A stretch of DNA of 64,000 nucleotides from Acheta domesticus (Eukaryota; Arthropoda; Insecta; Orthoptera; Gryllidae): assembly GCA_031308135.1 (NCBI GenBank), contig JAHLJT010009436.1:163359681-163423680 (forward strand). Reading direction: 5' to 3'. The notes under the pieces were generated by a model that did not search any database, had not been told where the DNA came from, and saw only the letters and a list, made by a program, of their open reading frames with translations. The translations under genes were made by a program, and so were the position numbers. Below, one piece after another: positions 1-10,546 of the stretch; within the stretch, counting starts at the first letter, position 1; each line of letters opens with the position of its first letter.

Positions 1-640
1 GTCCCGTTCCCCTCCATCGTCCCGTCCCCCTCCATCGTCCCGTCGATCTCCCTCGTCCCGTCCGCCTCCGCCTCTTTCGCTCAATTTTGCTTTCAATGCC
101 CCGTCCTCCTCCATCGTCCCGTCTCCCTCCAGAATCCGGTCTACCTCCATCGTCCCGTCGATCTTCATCGTTCCGTCCACCTCCGCCTCTTTCGCTCAGT
201 TTGCTTTCTTTCAATGCCCCGTCCTCCTCTATCGTCCCGTCCCCTTCCATCGTCCCGTCCCCCTCCATCGTCCCGTCCCCCTCCATCGTCCCGTCCCCCT
301 CCATCGTCCCGTCCCCCTCCATCGTCCTGTCCCCCTCCATCGTCCCGTCCCCCCTCCATCGTCCCGTCGATCTCCCTCGTTCCGTCCACCTCCGCCTCTT
401 TCGCTCAGTTTGCTTTCTTTCAATGCCCCGTCCTCCTCTATCGTCCCGTCCACCTCCGTAGTCCCATCCGCCTTCATCGTCCCGCCCGCCTCCATCGTCT
501 CGTCCGCCACCATTGACCCATTCGCTTCTATCGTACGGTCCGCTTCAATTGCCCCGGCCTCGTCCATCGTCCCACCCACCTCTTCCTCCACCTTCTCTGT
601 CGCGCCGACCGCCTCCAACACACGCGTTTGCCTCCATCGC
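1..640. repeat. C-rich 18-bp minisatellite with higher-order structure
   Basis: The unit is about cctccatcgtcccgtccc (18 bp) and is most regular at 229-365. A longer segment (gatctccctcgt... through gctttctttcaatgcccc...) recurs near 43, 147 and 366, so the short units are embedded in a higher-order repeat. From about 440 to 640 the units decay. The array may extend left of the window. Long ORFs through it follow from a unit length divisible by three and are not taken as genes. Confidence 0.93.
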
Positions 641-917
641 CCTGGCTGCTCTTGTTGCCCGCACAGAGAGCTTTGCTCTTCCGCGGCGGGCTAACATCTC
701 AAGGCGCAGCGCGCAAACGACGAAACAACGCAAATGCGGGGAATGCGACGCACAATGGCCCGGGCTAATACGTAATTAATTACATTTCGCGGAGTAGATC
801 GCGAAATATTAGCGGGCGCTCGCTCGCTCGCGGGCGCGCCCTGGGTTATTGTGAGGCCTCCGGCGCGGCCGGTGGGAGCGGGTGGCGAAACAGGAGGCGG
901 GGCGGGGCGGGGCGCGG
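641..917. other. CpG-dense block with palindromic AT core
   Basis: Non-repetitive, CpG-rich DNA between two minisatellites. It holds a short AT-rich patch with the palindrome taattaatta near 773-782, a ctcgctcgctcg run and the ggcgcgcc motif near 833. It could be an unmethylated island or regulatory DNA. No coding potential is recognisable. Confidence 0.4.
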
Positions 918-1190
918 TGGAACTGTGGGGGCGGGGCGGAGGAGCGGGGCGAAATGGGGGCGTGGCGGGCGGGACTGTGGGGGCGGGGCGGAACTGTGGG
1001 GGCGGGGCGGAACTGTGGGGGCGGGGCGGAACTGTGGGGGCGGGGCGGAACTGTGGGGGCGGGGCGGAACTGTGGGGGCGGGGCGGAACTGTGGGGGCGG
1101 GGCGGAACTGTGGGGGCGGGGCGGAACTGTGGGGGCGGGGCGGAACTGTGGGGGCGGGGCGGAACTGTAGGGGCGGGGCGGAGGGCGGGG
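918..1190. repeat. G-rich 19-bp minisatellite
   Basis: The unit gtgggggcggggcggaact (19 bp) is nearly perfect from about 973 to 1185, with degenerate units from 918. Each unit carries runs of five and four G on the plus strand, so several units give clear G-quadruplex potential. The unit is not a multiple of three, so open frames in all three phases arise simply because the unit lacks stop codons. Confidence 0.95.
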
Positions 1191-3671
1191 CGGTTGCGGC
1201 CGCCGCATTGTTCTACGAATTACGTTCTGGGTCTTCTTCTCCTCGCCCGCTCCCGTCGCGGCCGCCGCTTTGCCGCGAGAAAGGAACGTGCGCCATCGGT
1301 TGCGTGGGTGGGGTGGCGCTGGTGTTTGAGCGGGCGTTGCTCAGACGGGGATGCAATTTTTGTTGATGATCCAAATTTGTTCATTCTTCCAACCGACTGA
1401 ACGGGTGCTGTAATGGCAATTCAGGTTTGTAAATATCTGACGACTTTCTCTGTGAATTTTGTAATCTCTTGACATTTGCACATGACAGGGTCGTGTTGTT
1501 TGCGAACATATAGATATTGATTTAATAATTCGTCTTCGAAAATTAAACATATTCCACGTTCGCTGAGTGTATTCTTGAACATCAAATCAATGATATAATA
1601 ATGCTGTACATTCATCAGACTATGAGGTCAGTAAATAACAACTTGTGTGGTTACTCTGTAGTTACAACCTACTCTTGTGCACGAGCAGGACTCGTCTTGT
1701 TTGCTTACTACATAACTGTTGAGGAAAGTAATGCGAGGTGCCAGGAGGCGTGAGTCGAGAATGCAAGAGTTGTTTATTGCCTGTGGTGGACGGTGACAGC
1801 TATGACGACGGCATACGGACGTCGTCGTCTACTTTGCAGTAAAATTTATCGAAGGAATTCCGTCTTCTGGCGTCCACGACGAAGGAGCTAAGAAAAAGCT
1901 CAAGGAACGAGAGGTAAGGCAACGTAAACGCGGCGAGGGGGGAGCGGCGAAAGAGAGGGGAGGGAGAGTGTAGGAGTGAGGAGGGAGGGGGAGGCAGCCC
2001 GCGAGCGTAGGGATGAGGGATGCGGGGAGCTCTGCAGCGGGAGTGGTGCGGGGCCTAGCAGGGCAGGGAGGCAAGAGAGAAGGCGCGGCGACCTCGTAAA
2101 TTCAAAGTTTTGGGCGCAAGAGATCGCGTAGGTCGCTCCTTCTAGACCTTTGTAAGGCCTCTGGACTGACGCGTTTCCTTCTGTCGGGAGTTTCAAAAGG
2201 CTTGAGTCGATGACGTCTCCGCTTCTGAAGCTTCCCGGGAAATGCTATTGGAGGAGGATTCGTAGGACAGAACAATATGAAGATTATGTTTCTCGCTTTG
2301 TTGTAAAAAGCATGATTCTTCACAAGAAAATGAATATAATTGTGAATAATTATTGACAAAGAAAATAAATGTCTACCCCAATATATTTACATTATGTAAT
2401 ATTCTGTATTTCCAATCTTGTTAAATTTTCAGTTCACCAAATCACAAATCCAAATGTGTGATATGAATTACATGAAATGCACACATGCACACCAGCACAG
2501 AGGTATGCTGCGTGCTTTGTTGGTAGATGAAGTCATTGTTGGGTTGCTAATTATAGAAGGAATGACTTTTGAAATTATTCCAATGTGTTTACTGATTTGA
2601 TAGCACATTTTAATAGATATTAATTGAAAAATGTGGAAAAAATAATGTTCGCACACTGTGTTGTTAATAACTCGTCAATTTTATTCTAATGGAAGTATTG
2701 CATGTTTCGGTTGTAGACCAGAAAAATATACAATTGGATATACTCGTATAGTCCCTTTTTAAATGTGTGCTATATTTTATAAAATTTGTCGGATATTAAA
2801 ATGAATTTGATTGTTAAATATATTAATAAAATGCAACTTTCTTCTTAATTAATAATGAAAGAGTAATAAGTTGTTTCATGTTCTTTATATTTTCCGACAT
2901 TTAATTATCATACTGACGTAACATATTGACGTATTCTGTTGCAAAATTTACGTGATATTAATTAATTGTTGTACGTATCTGTGTACATTGACCACTTTTG
3001 GAGTTGATGACAAAAATGGAGATCTCAAATAATAAATGCAACAGTTGTGCGATTAATTATTCATTTATTATAATTATGCATGCTCAGCAAATAATAATTT
3101 ACGTTGAAAGAACTCAGATTTGCATTTAATCATTAAAACAAATGGGGAACCCGAAAATATCGATACACTCGACATGAAACATGATGAACGAAAAGGGAAT
3201 ATGAAATTGAAGAGAAAGCAACCGCTTTAAATTTACCTATCTCAATCAAAATATACAAGACCCGCTCATATAAATGAACAATGAATATCCCCGCGTTTCT
3301 ATACGGCCCGCTAATATTTGTGTTCCCAATTGGACGTTTATTTTTTCGCGGAATTTTCCGATCAGAAGAATCCCATGGGCGAAGCAAATATCGCAGACAG
3401 AGGGATTGCTCGGGTTGTTTATTCTGACAATTGGGCATCGCGTTTCTGCGATTGGTTGTACCCGCTGGCGGGTGCGTGAGTAGCGGTAGATTGACCTTGC
3501 CGTCGGTCTGTCACTTTCGTACAAACGAAAGATATGGAAAGATAATACAAAATCGGTCTGTAGCAAATCCTCCGCATATTTCTAGTAGCTTTGTTTTAAA
3601 ACCAAGGATTTTGTTGGGGAGAGATACTATAAAATTCAAATGTTTTTCATTGCTTTGGATAACTGTAAACA

Positions 3672-3830
3672 AACAAAAGTTAGTCGTGCTTCAGAATGAA
3701 TCACACTTTTCGCACACTAGTTACTTCCTGATCTCTTTAGTGTTGGCTAGTTTTTCGGTGTTGTCCCACCCTCTTGCCAGCTGCTCTGTAGCGGCGCTTA
3801 AAAAGCATTTTATTCTTTTTAGGCTCTCTA
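3672..3830 (-). repeat. Terminal part of dispersed repeat family R, minus strand
   Basis: Read on the minus strand, this segment resembles the ends of the copies near 42000-42150 and 47880-48010. It carries the same order of blocks: a purine-rich stretch with gaaaaac, a cagctggcaag-like block, then a terminal block ending in the complement of gtgcttcag. Divergence is high, so the assignment rests on block order. Confidence 0.45.
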
Positions 3831-4095
3831 ACATCTTTTAAGAATATTATATAGAATAGTAAAACATAATATTATAAGAACATTTTGCTTGAAAAATTGA
3901 AACCGTTCTTGAAAAAAAGTCATTCGAGAGTTTCAGAGAGCTAATATTTACAAATAACTACAAACTTTTAGAAACCATTGAATCACTTGCTCTTACAAGC
4001 GTAATAAAGTATAAAAATAGCTGTAATGTAAATATTGACGACGTGAGACATATTTCAAGAATACTGACATTTATGTAATCATTTCAAAATCAAAA

Positions 4096-4165
4096 GAATA
4101 CTCGTACGTCAATATGGCGTTTACATGGCGTATAAGAATACTCGTACACATGGCGTTTACAGTTA
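4096..4165. repeat. Short direct duplication
   Basis: The sequence agaatactcgtac followed by atggcgtttaca occurs twice about 40 bp apart, a two-copy tandem duplication with small differences. Confidence 0.7.
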
Positions 4166-5430
4166 TGCAGTCCATGTAGCACTAATGGTGTGAAATGTTT
4201 AGCGAACGGACACAAATTGGAGCTACGGACAAACATTTTGCCGTTAAAAGATTTTTCGGTATCAAAATCCTTCAAGATGTGAAGCCTGACTATATAACGT
4301 TTTAGAGGAAGTAATTTATTGCTATAGAAACAAGAGTATAATCTTTTTTCAACATTGCGGACTGAAGTAAATTCAGATCGATGCTACGATATTATTTTTG
4401 TTCTTGATTCCTGCAGGGTACAAAATGTACAATTATGGAACAAAATGTAAGAAAAAAATGATCACTAGTGATGAAAACTCATGACTAATCAAGAAACAAC
4501 AAATATTATCACGGTGCTAGGCCTATGATATTTTTCATATCTTTCTTGATAATAGTTTTCTTCCTGTAAAGTTTTCTTATGAAATATGTCATGTTTTTAA
4601 TTAGTTTTTTTCTCCTTTCTGTTTTTTATAATATTTAGGGCACATATTACTAATTTTAATAGAATAAATGTATAACGATAATTCTTCTATTTGTTATTGC
4701 GCATCAATTTTCATTTCCGACTTTTTTTTCATAGTTTTAATAAATTATTCAGAATATCGGATTTAAATTTCCATCTGAGATATTTACTTACATTTTTTCT
4801 GTGATGTTAGGTCGCAGTTTGTTTAAAAACTCTTACGTACATTTCTTTTGAATATTGTCATTTAAATGAAAGCAAAATTACGATAGTGGAAATTTAAATT
4901 TGATATTTGAATCATTTTTTATTCGTGTTAAAGAAATGTCATAATCGCATACGAGTATGAGGTAAGGTAGCACTAAATTTTGGGTGATTTTCTTTTTCTT
5001 CTTTTTCAAATTGCTGAAAGCTTCGTCGATGCTCTTTTCGATAATAAGTGCAAAGATGTTTACTAGTGGGCGACGTCAATAGGATTAAGTAGTGGTAACG
5101 TCACTAGCGGATGCTCTGAGAGTGAAAATTTTCAAATTAGCCATGAAGCACATTCGATTATAATCTGTGTCATTACAATACAGTTTCTGCCCCAATAGTA
5201 TAAATAGGAGTTTTTCTATATACATTTAATGCTACATTTGTAAACCCTAGTACTTTCTTATTCATGTGTTTAACTAATGGATTTATTTTTCACTGAAAAT
5301 GTTACGGATTGAAACTGTCTGTATGAAGATGGAGTTTAAATAATGTGACCGTTAACGTGCTCGGTTCCCCGTAGATACAACAAAAATTCGCTCAGCGTAC
5401 TATTTTCACTACCGTCACGTCTTTTCTGCA

Positions 5431-5912
5431 GCTGAGTTTGGCTCATAGGCAACATTGCCACCGACTCTGATGCAACTCTGACAGGGCAGGGAGGATGTGG
5501 TGTTCGTGTCCCGAGTGTGGCGATCAGCAGCTAGGTGGCTAGGTAGAATTCAGCCATTGTCTGGAGAAATCTAGAGGCCGGCTGCTCTGATAGGTAGTTT
5601 TACGTCATTTCACCCATCAACGCCAGGCGAATGCCGGTGGAGTTCCCTAATAAAAGGGCCACGGACCGCACGGGATCTTTCCTTCCTCATCCTTGTCCTA
5701 CCCTCACCTCTTACACACACACACATACATACACACACACACACACACACACTCACATGCACTACATTATCACGGGAAACCAGTCGGGTGCTTGCAACTT
5801 GTCCCTCTGAGGCGGTGCGTTGATGGGGGAGGTATCTGAGGTGGGAATCTCCCGTCAGCCGTCTTGTTGGTCGGCACCTGATTACATTATCCAACGGGAC
5901 GATTGTTGTTAG
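5431..5912 (+). mobile_element. SINE family A, 5' and central part of an interrupted copy
   Basis: tRNA-derived SINE. The head has an A-box-like segment (ttggctcataggcaac) and a B-box-like segment (gtgttcgtgtcccga). The body follows the family blocks gaattcag, tagtttt, caggcgaatgccgg, gggccacggaccgc, a CA microsatellite, acatgcactac and a region near 5880 matching the consensus cgccatccagcggga. The copy stops at 5912, where another SINE is inserted; its tail resumes near 6375. Confidence 0.85.
5704..5753. repeat. CA microsatellite inside SINE A
   Basis: An interrupted (CA)n tract in the SINE body. The same position carries CA tracts in other copies, for example near 14622-14642 and 34362-34384, so the microsatellite is part of the element and varies in length between copies. 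Confidence 0.9.
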
Positions 5913-6364
5913 TGATTCCGGACGCGCCAACTAAAGAGGACATTAGTCCCGTAAGTGAAGTGAATGTTTTTTCATCGGTAGGATGGCGAGGTCCGGTGCC
6001 GACCTACCGTCGACTAGCAGGGATTTCCTCAAACAGTTATCTCCCACCAGTGGGGCACCGCCCCTGCTGGAGCAAGCTCAAGCCCGTCTCCCGGCATTGA
6101 CGATAGGAAGGAGGGAAGAGGAAGGAATGCGGTCCGTGGCCCGTTTGATAGGGTGCTGCTCCGGCATTCGCCTGGTGTTGATCGGAGAAACCATGGAAAA
6201 CTACCGGCCAGCGCAGCCGGTCGCTAGAATTCTCCTCCAGACAGCGACTGAATTCGACCTAGCTGACAATCTAGTGCCGAAAATCTGCCGCCGTCGGGAC
6301 TCAAACATCGGACCTCAGAGGCACTACAGTGACATCAATTGATGCACTGAGTCACCTCTCTCGG
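5913..6364 (-). mobile_element. SINE family A, full-length copy nested in another SINE
   Basis: Read on the minus strand it runs from the tRNA head (A-box-like gactcagtgcatcaa, B-box-like gtttgagtcccg) through all family blocks to the tail cgggactaatgtcc and ggcgcgtccggaatca. It lies inside the plus-strand SINE that occupies 5431-5912 and 6375-6485. Imperfect flanks (ttgttag at the left, gtttag at the right) may be the target duplication. It is therefore the younger of the two insertions. Confidence 0.88.
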
Positions 6365-6374
6365 ACGGGGTTTA

Positions 6375-6485
6375 GAATCACCGCCGCAACTTCTGGGTAA
6401 AAACCTGCACTACCCTAACGGGACTAATGACCATGGCAATTGACGTGCCCGTAAACATCAATCAATCAAGCAAGCAAGCAATCCT
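6375..6485 (+). mobile_element. SINE family A, 3' tail of the interrupted copy
   Basis: Continues the consensus from where 5912 leaves off: accgccgcaacttc, aacctgcactaccctaacgg, gactaatgacc, ttgacgtgcccg, then the tail caatcaatcaagcaagcaag. Joining 5431-5912 to this piece restores one standard copy, which proves the nesting order. Confidence 0.85.
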
Positions 6486-6559
6486 GTACGAGTATTTTTA
6501 TCACGCGATGCAACGCTCCGTTTGTGTGGTTGGAGGTCCCTCCTTGGCGCTCGTGTGCT

Positions 6560-6870
6560 GCCATCGATTGCTGGAAGGCGGCGACCGCCCCCCAAACTCC
6601 CTTCCGATCACCAGGGCGCGTCTTCGGCCTACCCCACCACGCGCATTATAAAAGCATCAACTCTCCGACTTTTTATGGCGCGGCCCCGATGACCCTGCCA
6701 CCGCCGCCGCTGCCGCCGCCGTAATTTCTGCAGCAGCGCAAGCGACGCGATGTTGCACGCACGGCGCCGAGGCCAGCGCTGCGGCCGGCGCCGCCCGGAA
6801 CCACGCCGCCGCTGGCCCGTAATGGGGTAGTTTTGTTATCCTTCCCTGCGTGCTGTGCGAGTGAAGAGCT
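6560..6870. promoter_or_regulatory. CpG-dense block with TATA-like motif
   Basis: GC- and CpG-rich DNA with a TATA-like motif (attataaaag, about 6646-6655) followed by CCG-repeat-like sequence (ccgccgccgctgccgccgcc). It could be a promoter or an unexpressed CpG island. No clear downstream coding exon was found on either strand. Confidence 0.3.
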
Positions 6871-6942
6871 CTGCACAAAGCCCTAATGAATGTAATTACT
6901 CCGCTGGGTATCGATTGAACTCGCGGAACGCCGATGTACTGA

Positions 6943-7067
6943 ATGTCGAGTGTGTAATGCTGTGTACGCATATGTGTGGATGTCGAGTGTGTAATGTTCT
7001 ATACGCATATGTGTGGATGTCGATATGTATGTGTGTGTTGATGTCGATGTGAATATTGTTATCGATG

Positions 7068-7099
<32 letters not shown>

Positions 7100-7177
7100 G
7101 AGACATCGGTGTCCATGTGTGTATGTTCACATCGACGGACATATATATGTGTGTGTGTGTGTTAGCATCGATGTCCA
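6943..7177. repeat. Degenerate ATCGATGTCC/TGTG minisatellite, left part
   Basis: Begins with two 37-bp units (gtcgagtgtgtaatg ... acgcatatgtgtggat), then degenerate 30-40-bp units built from gatgtcgat and runs of TG, ending at atcgatgtcca. A SINE splits it from the part at 7645-7840. Confidence 0.75.
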
Positions 7178-7644
7178 GATTTTCGACACTAGCTTGTCAG
7201 CTAGGTCGAATTCAGTCGCTGTCTGGAGGAGAATTCTAGCGGCCAGCTGCTCTGATTGGTAGTTTTCTGTGGTTTCTCCGATCAACACCAGGCGAATGCC
7301 GGAGCTGTACCCTAAAAAACGGGCCACGGACCGCGCACGATTGTTCCTTCCTCTCCCTTGTCCTATACTCTCCTCTTACACACACACTTACACTAACATG
7401 CACTACACTACCACACATGCCGGGAGACTGGTCGGGAGCTAACAGCTTGTCCCGGCAGGGGCGATGTCCCGCTGGTGGGAGATACCTGATTGAGGGGAAA
7501 ACGCGGCTAGGCGACGGTAGGTCGGCGCCGGATCATGCCATCCCGCGGGAAAAGATCATCGCCACCTCCCGAGAAAAACACGCACTACACTAACGGGACT
7601 AATGACGTAAGTAATTGACGCGCCCTGAAACACGAATCAATCAA
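7178..7644 (+). mobile_element. SINE family A, 5'-truncated copy with target duplication
   Basis: Lacks the tRNA head and starts at gattttcgacactag. All downstream blocks are present, through cgggactaatgacg to cgaatcaatcaa. It is flanked on both sides by the 11-bp sequence atcgatgtcca (7167-7177 and 7645-7655). That sequence also resembles the host array unit, so the duplication is either a true target-site duplication or two adjacent repeat units. The 5' truncation is typical of target-primed reverse transcription. Confidence 0.88.
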
Positions 7645-7850
7645 ATCGATGTCCATATGTGTGCGCGTCAGCATTGATGTCCATGTGCGTATATGAAAAT
7701 CGATGTCCGTACGTGTGTGTGTCGAGATCGATGTTCATGTGTGTATATGTGTCGACATCGATGTCTGTGTATGTGTGCAGGCATCGATATCCATCCATAT
7801 AGATGAGTGTTGGCATCGATGTTCATGTCTGTGTTTGTCGTCGACGTGCT
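7645..7850. repeat. Degenerate ATCGATGTCC/TGTG minisatellite, right part
   Basis: Six or so units of about 35 bp, each with a variant of catcgatgtccatgtgtgt. It continues the array at 6943-7177 after the inserted SINE. Confidence 0.78.
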
Positions 7851-8900
7851 GGTGTGCCCGTCTGCCTGGCACTGCGAGTGTGTGCATGATATTACGCGTG
7901 TTGGCTGCCCCGAGTTACTCCAGGCCCCTCTCCAGCGCCGGGTTGAGAAGGAAACGCAAGGTTCGCAGGCGGATATTAATTGTCGATGCTTCGACAGTTT
8001 CGATGCGCAGAACGGCAGGTGCGCGCTCCATGAAACATACGCAAGTGCCGTTTTAACTGTTGCGCTTGTCAACGATCGTGTACAAGAGCTTTTTTTTTAT
8101 TTTGATGTAATTTCAAAGTTTGGCGTGGTCATCAAGTAGGTACTACTGCCAGCTATTGCTCATTCGGCAATTTGTTTAGGTTTCGGTAATGAATTTTTGC
8201 ATACTTGTAATGAAAAAGTTCAAATGATTGATACTTCCATTTGATAGTTCATGTTTAAAGTTTTTTCTGTTTTTTGTGAGTGGTTGTGAGTTTTAATTGC
8301 TCTTCATTCAACCTGAATTCTCCTTCCGTCGGTTAACGATGTCTCGTGAGCTCTGCTTGCATTAATTATATCTTGTAGTAAACAACAATGTAAATATTTT
8401 TAAAAATTACTTTACAGAATGAAAGCGACCAAAGGATCAAAGATTTGAAACGTGCCTTTGCAGAGAGTTGTTCATTGAAAACGATTGTGCTAATTTAACT
8501 TTAAATTACTTACAATCTTGAATCACAGATGGCTTAACCGGAATTTGCTCCACACAATACTTAATTTCATTGAGAACAGTTACAACAAATTTTAAGAGTA
8601 TTGACAACTAGAATGAGATTTTTCTACTCTTAAATTTGTAATGTGAATTTTAAAATAAATTACAGGAAGAATTGTCGTTAATTTCTGGGAATTTATTAAA
8701 TGATTAATGATGATTTAATTAATTAATTGAATGCGTGCCCTTTGCCAAATGAAGAAGGACTATCCAATCCTTTCCATGAGACTGTTCGCAAAAATGGCCA
8801 TAGAGCAGTTGTCAAAATAATTTTATGTTGACAGAGCCTGGAAATAACAATTATTAATAGTAATAATAAATAAATATGAACCGTCACCACTAGTTCATAA
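7851..8900. other. Spacer, no gene seen
   Basis: A moderately GC-rich 200-bp stretch (to about 8060, with the hairpin gtcgatgcttcgac near 7981) followed by AT-rich DNA with frequent stops. No recognisable element or exon. Confidence 0.5.
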
Positions 8901-8904
8901 CAGC

Positions 8905-9270
8905 GATTTCAAACTCTATTGGGATAGAGAAATAGACTGACGTTAACATACCAGCCGGTAGACCTGACATTACCTTCCTAGGCAAAAAGAAAGAAGTCCA
9001 TCTAATTGAGATTGCCGTTCCACTCTCCCACAATATCGACAATAGCTGAAACAATAAAATCAGCAAATACAAGGATCTAGTAGATGAAGTAAAGAAAATA
9101 ATGAAGGTTAAGAAAGTTTATGTTAGATCCATCATCATTTCGGCCACAGGACTAATTTTTAAAACGAGAAGAAACACTTTAAAATCCTTCAATTAGAAAG
9201 CTACTCATCAAAAATCGAGAAGTGTGTGATACTGGACCGGGAAACAATGAGTAAACACTTCGTAATTCGT
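8905..9270 (+). pseudogene. LINE relic: C-terminal end of non-LTR retrotransposon protein
   Basis: Translated on the plus strand with two frame changes, this gives a YWDRE segment (8917-8931), then TDVNIPAGRPDITFL, LIEIAVPLSHNI, then after an in-frame TGA NNKISKYKDLVDEV, and VRSIIISATGLIFK. A further frame change gives KIEKCVILDRETMSKHF. The order RPDI - DIAVP - KYxDL - VISATG - VILxT is the recognisable carboxy-terminal pattern of a group of arthropod non-LTR reverse transcriptase polyproteins; RPD followed by an acidic residue before AVP looks like a PD-(D/E)XK-type nuclease signature. Upstream RT motifs are absent, so the copy is 5'-truncated, and the stop and frameshifts show it is dead. 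I cannot fix the clade from this end alone. Confidence 0.75.
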
Positions 9271-9584
9271 CTTGAATCTGAATTCCGATTTATTATTTAA
9301 TGTCCAACATTGTTGAGAAAGTTAATAAATAATAATAACAATAACCCAGCGTTTCGGCCATTTTTCCTGGCCGTGTTCGGGGATGCCTCTGCTGAGCAGT
9401 TGACGAATCGGCGCTCCCAGAACAACCGAGAGAAATCACTGATTCCGGGTGCGGAAGCCTGTGACATCACAGATATTAATCAATCAGAAACGAGGGCGCG
9501 GCTCCCTGAAGCGCAATTTAATAATATATTTAAATTTAACATATTTATTTAATCTCTGTGACATTATAGGCTTCTCAGATATTT
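9271..9584. other. Possible 3' UTR-like tail and spacer
   Basis: After the LINE relic comes an aataataataacaataac tract and a stretch with ccagcgtttcggcc. These could belong to a retroelement 3' region but I cannot assign them. The rest is spacer. Confidence 0.3.
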
Positions 9585-10048
9585 CAGGGGCGTCAGCTGC
9601 TAAGGTCATTACTCCCGCATGTGATGTGTATGTTTATATCGCGAGAAGTTATAGTCATTTCACCCGTTGGATGGCGTCATCCGGCGGCGACCCAACCGTC
9701 GTCTTGGGGCGGGGGTTCTTAACCAGGTATCTCCCACCATCCGGGCACTGCCCCAGCCTAGACAGGCCCTTAAGCTCCCGACTTGTCCCAACTAGTGAGG
9801 TAGTGTAGTGCATGTGTGTGTGTAAGGAATGAGGATAGGACAAGGAAGGAGAAGGAAAGATCGCGCGCGGTCCGGATCTGTTTGTTAGGGTACTGCTCCG
9901 GCATTCGCCCGCTGTTGATCGGAGAAACCACGTAAAACCACCGATGAGCGAAGTCAGCCGCTAGAATTCTCCTCCAGACAATGGCTGAATTCGACGTAGA
10001 TGTATAGATAGGGTCAAAAACACTGGGGAGGGGAGTGAAACCTTAGGA
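9585..10048 (-). mobile_element. SINE family A, 3' and central part, split by a MITE
   Basis: Minus-strand copy. The tail (complement of gtaatgaccttagcagctg) is at the left and body blocks follow rightward to the region next to the B box. It is interrupted at 10049 by a hAT-like MITE and resumes at 10282. Confidence 0.87.
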
Positions 10049-10281
10049 CAGTGTTGTCAAGGTCAATGCCACGTGCGGGCAATGCCACGTGCGTGGCATG
10101 AGTGACACGACGAAATCGCTTCTCCACGCAGGTCATAAAACCGCCGCAAGAGACAACGCCATCACTATTGTAAAACGGCGGATTCCTAATAGTTTCCTCT
10201 CCCGACGCTAGTGGCGCATGGAAGCTCGTGGCATGGCATGGTGCCGTGAGTCGTGCCACTGCCACCAGTAGTAGACCACTG
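10049..10281. mobile_element. hAT-like MITE inserted in a SINE
   Basis: A 233-bp insertion with terminal inverted repeats: the left end starts cagtgttgtcaagg and the right end, reverse-complemented, starts cagtggtctactac. The 8-bp flanks ccttagga (10041-10048) and ccctagga (10282-10289) match at seven of eight bases, and the SINE consensus carries cctagga at that place. An 8-bp duplication and a CAGTG terminus are typical of the hAT superfamily. There is no coding capacity. Internal repeats of atgccacgtgc and its complement form possible transposase-binding subterminal motifs. Confidence 0.8.
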
Positions 10282-10349
10282 CCCTAGGAGCTGCCGGTCA
10301 GAGGCACTGCAGCGACATCAGCTGATGCCCTGAGCGACCTCAACCGTTC
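10282..10349 (-). mobile_element. SINE family A, tRNA-like head of the split copy
   Basis: The reverse complement gives gctcagggcatcagctgatg, then gtcgctgcagtgcctctgac and ccggcagctcctaggg, which is the family head up to the B-box region. It completes the copy at 9585-10048. Confidence 0.83.
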
Positions 10350-10546
10350 AATCTCTCACGCGAGCGGCCGTGCCCTACTTCGCGGCGCATGCGCACATCC
10401 ACCTGCCGGGCGGGCGGGCGAAGCGTCGTTCGCTCGGAATAACGCAATCTGCCTGTCGCACTTCGCCCTCCGTCGCAATCCGGTCGGTCAGTCCCCGGAA
10501 TTCTCCGCCATTGATCGCGTGCCAAGTGGCTTTCCTCGGCGCGGCG

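Larger units (their letters stand above)
1340..5430. other. AT-rich spacer, no gene seen
   Basis: Mostly AT-rich unique-looking DNA with scattered stop codons in all frames and no recognisable exon, RNA gene or complete element. A GC-richer patch lies at about 1900-2100 (purine-rich on plus). It also contains a diverged dispersed-repeat end (3672-3830) and a short direct duplication (4096-4165), listed separately. Confidence 0.6.

Noticed and set aside
8890..9072. 60-codon minus-strand ORF
   Set aside because: Antisense shadow of the LINE relic, which gives the recognisable protein on the plus strand.
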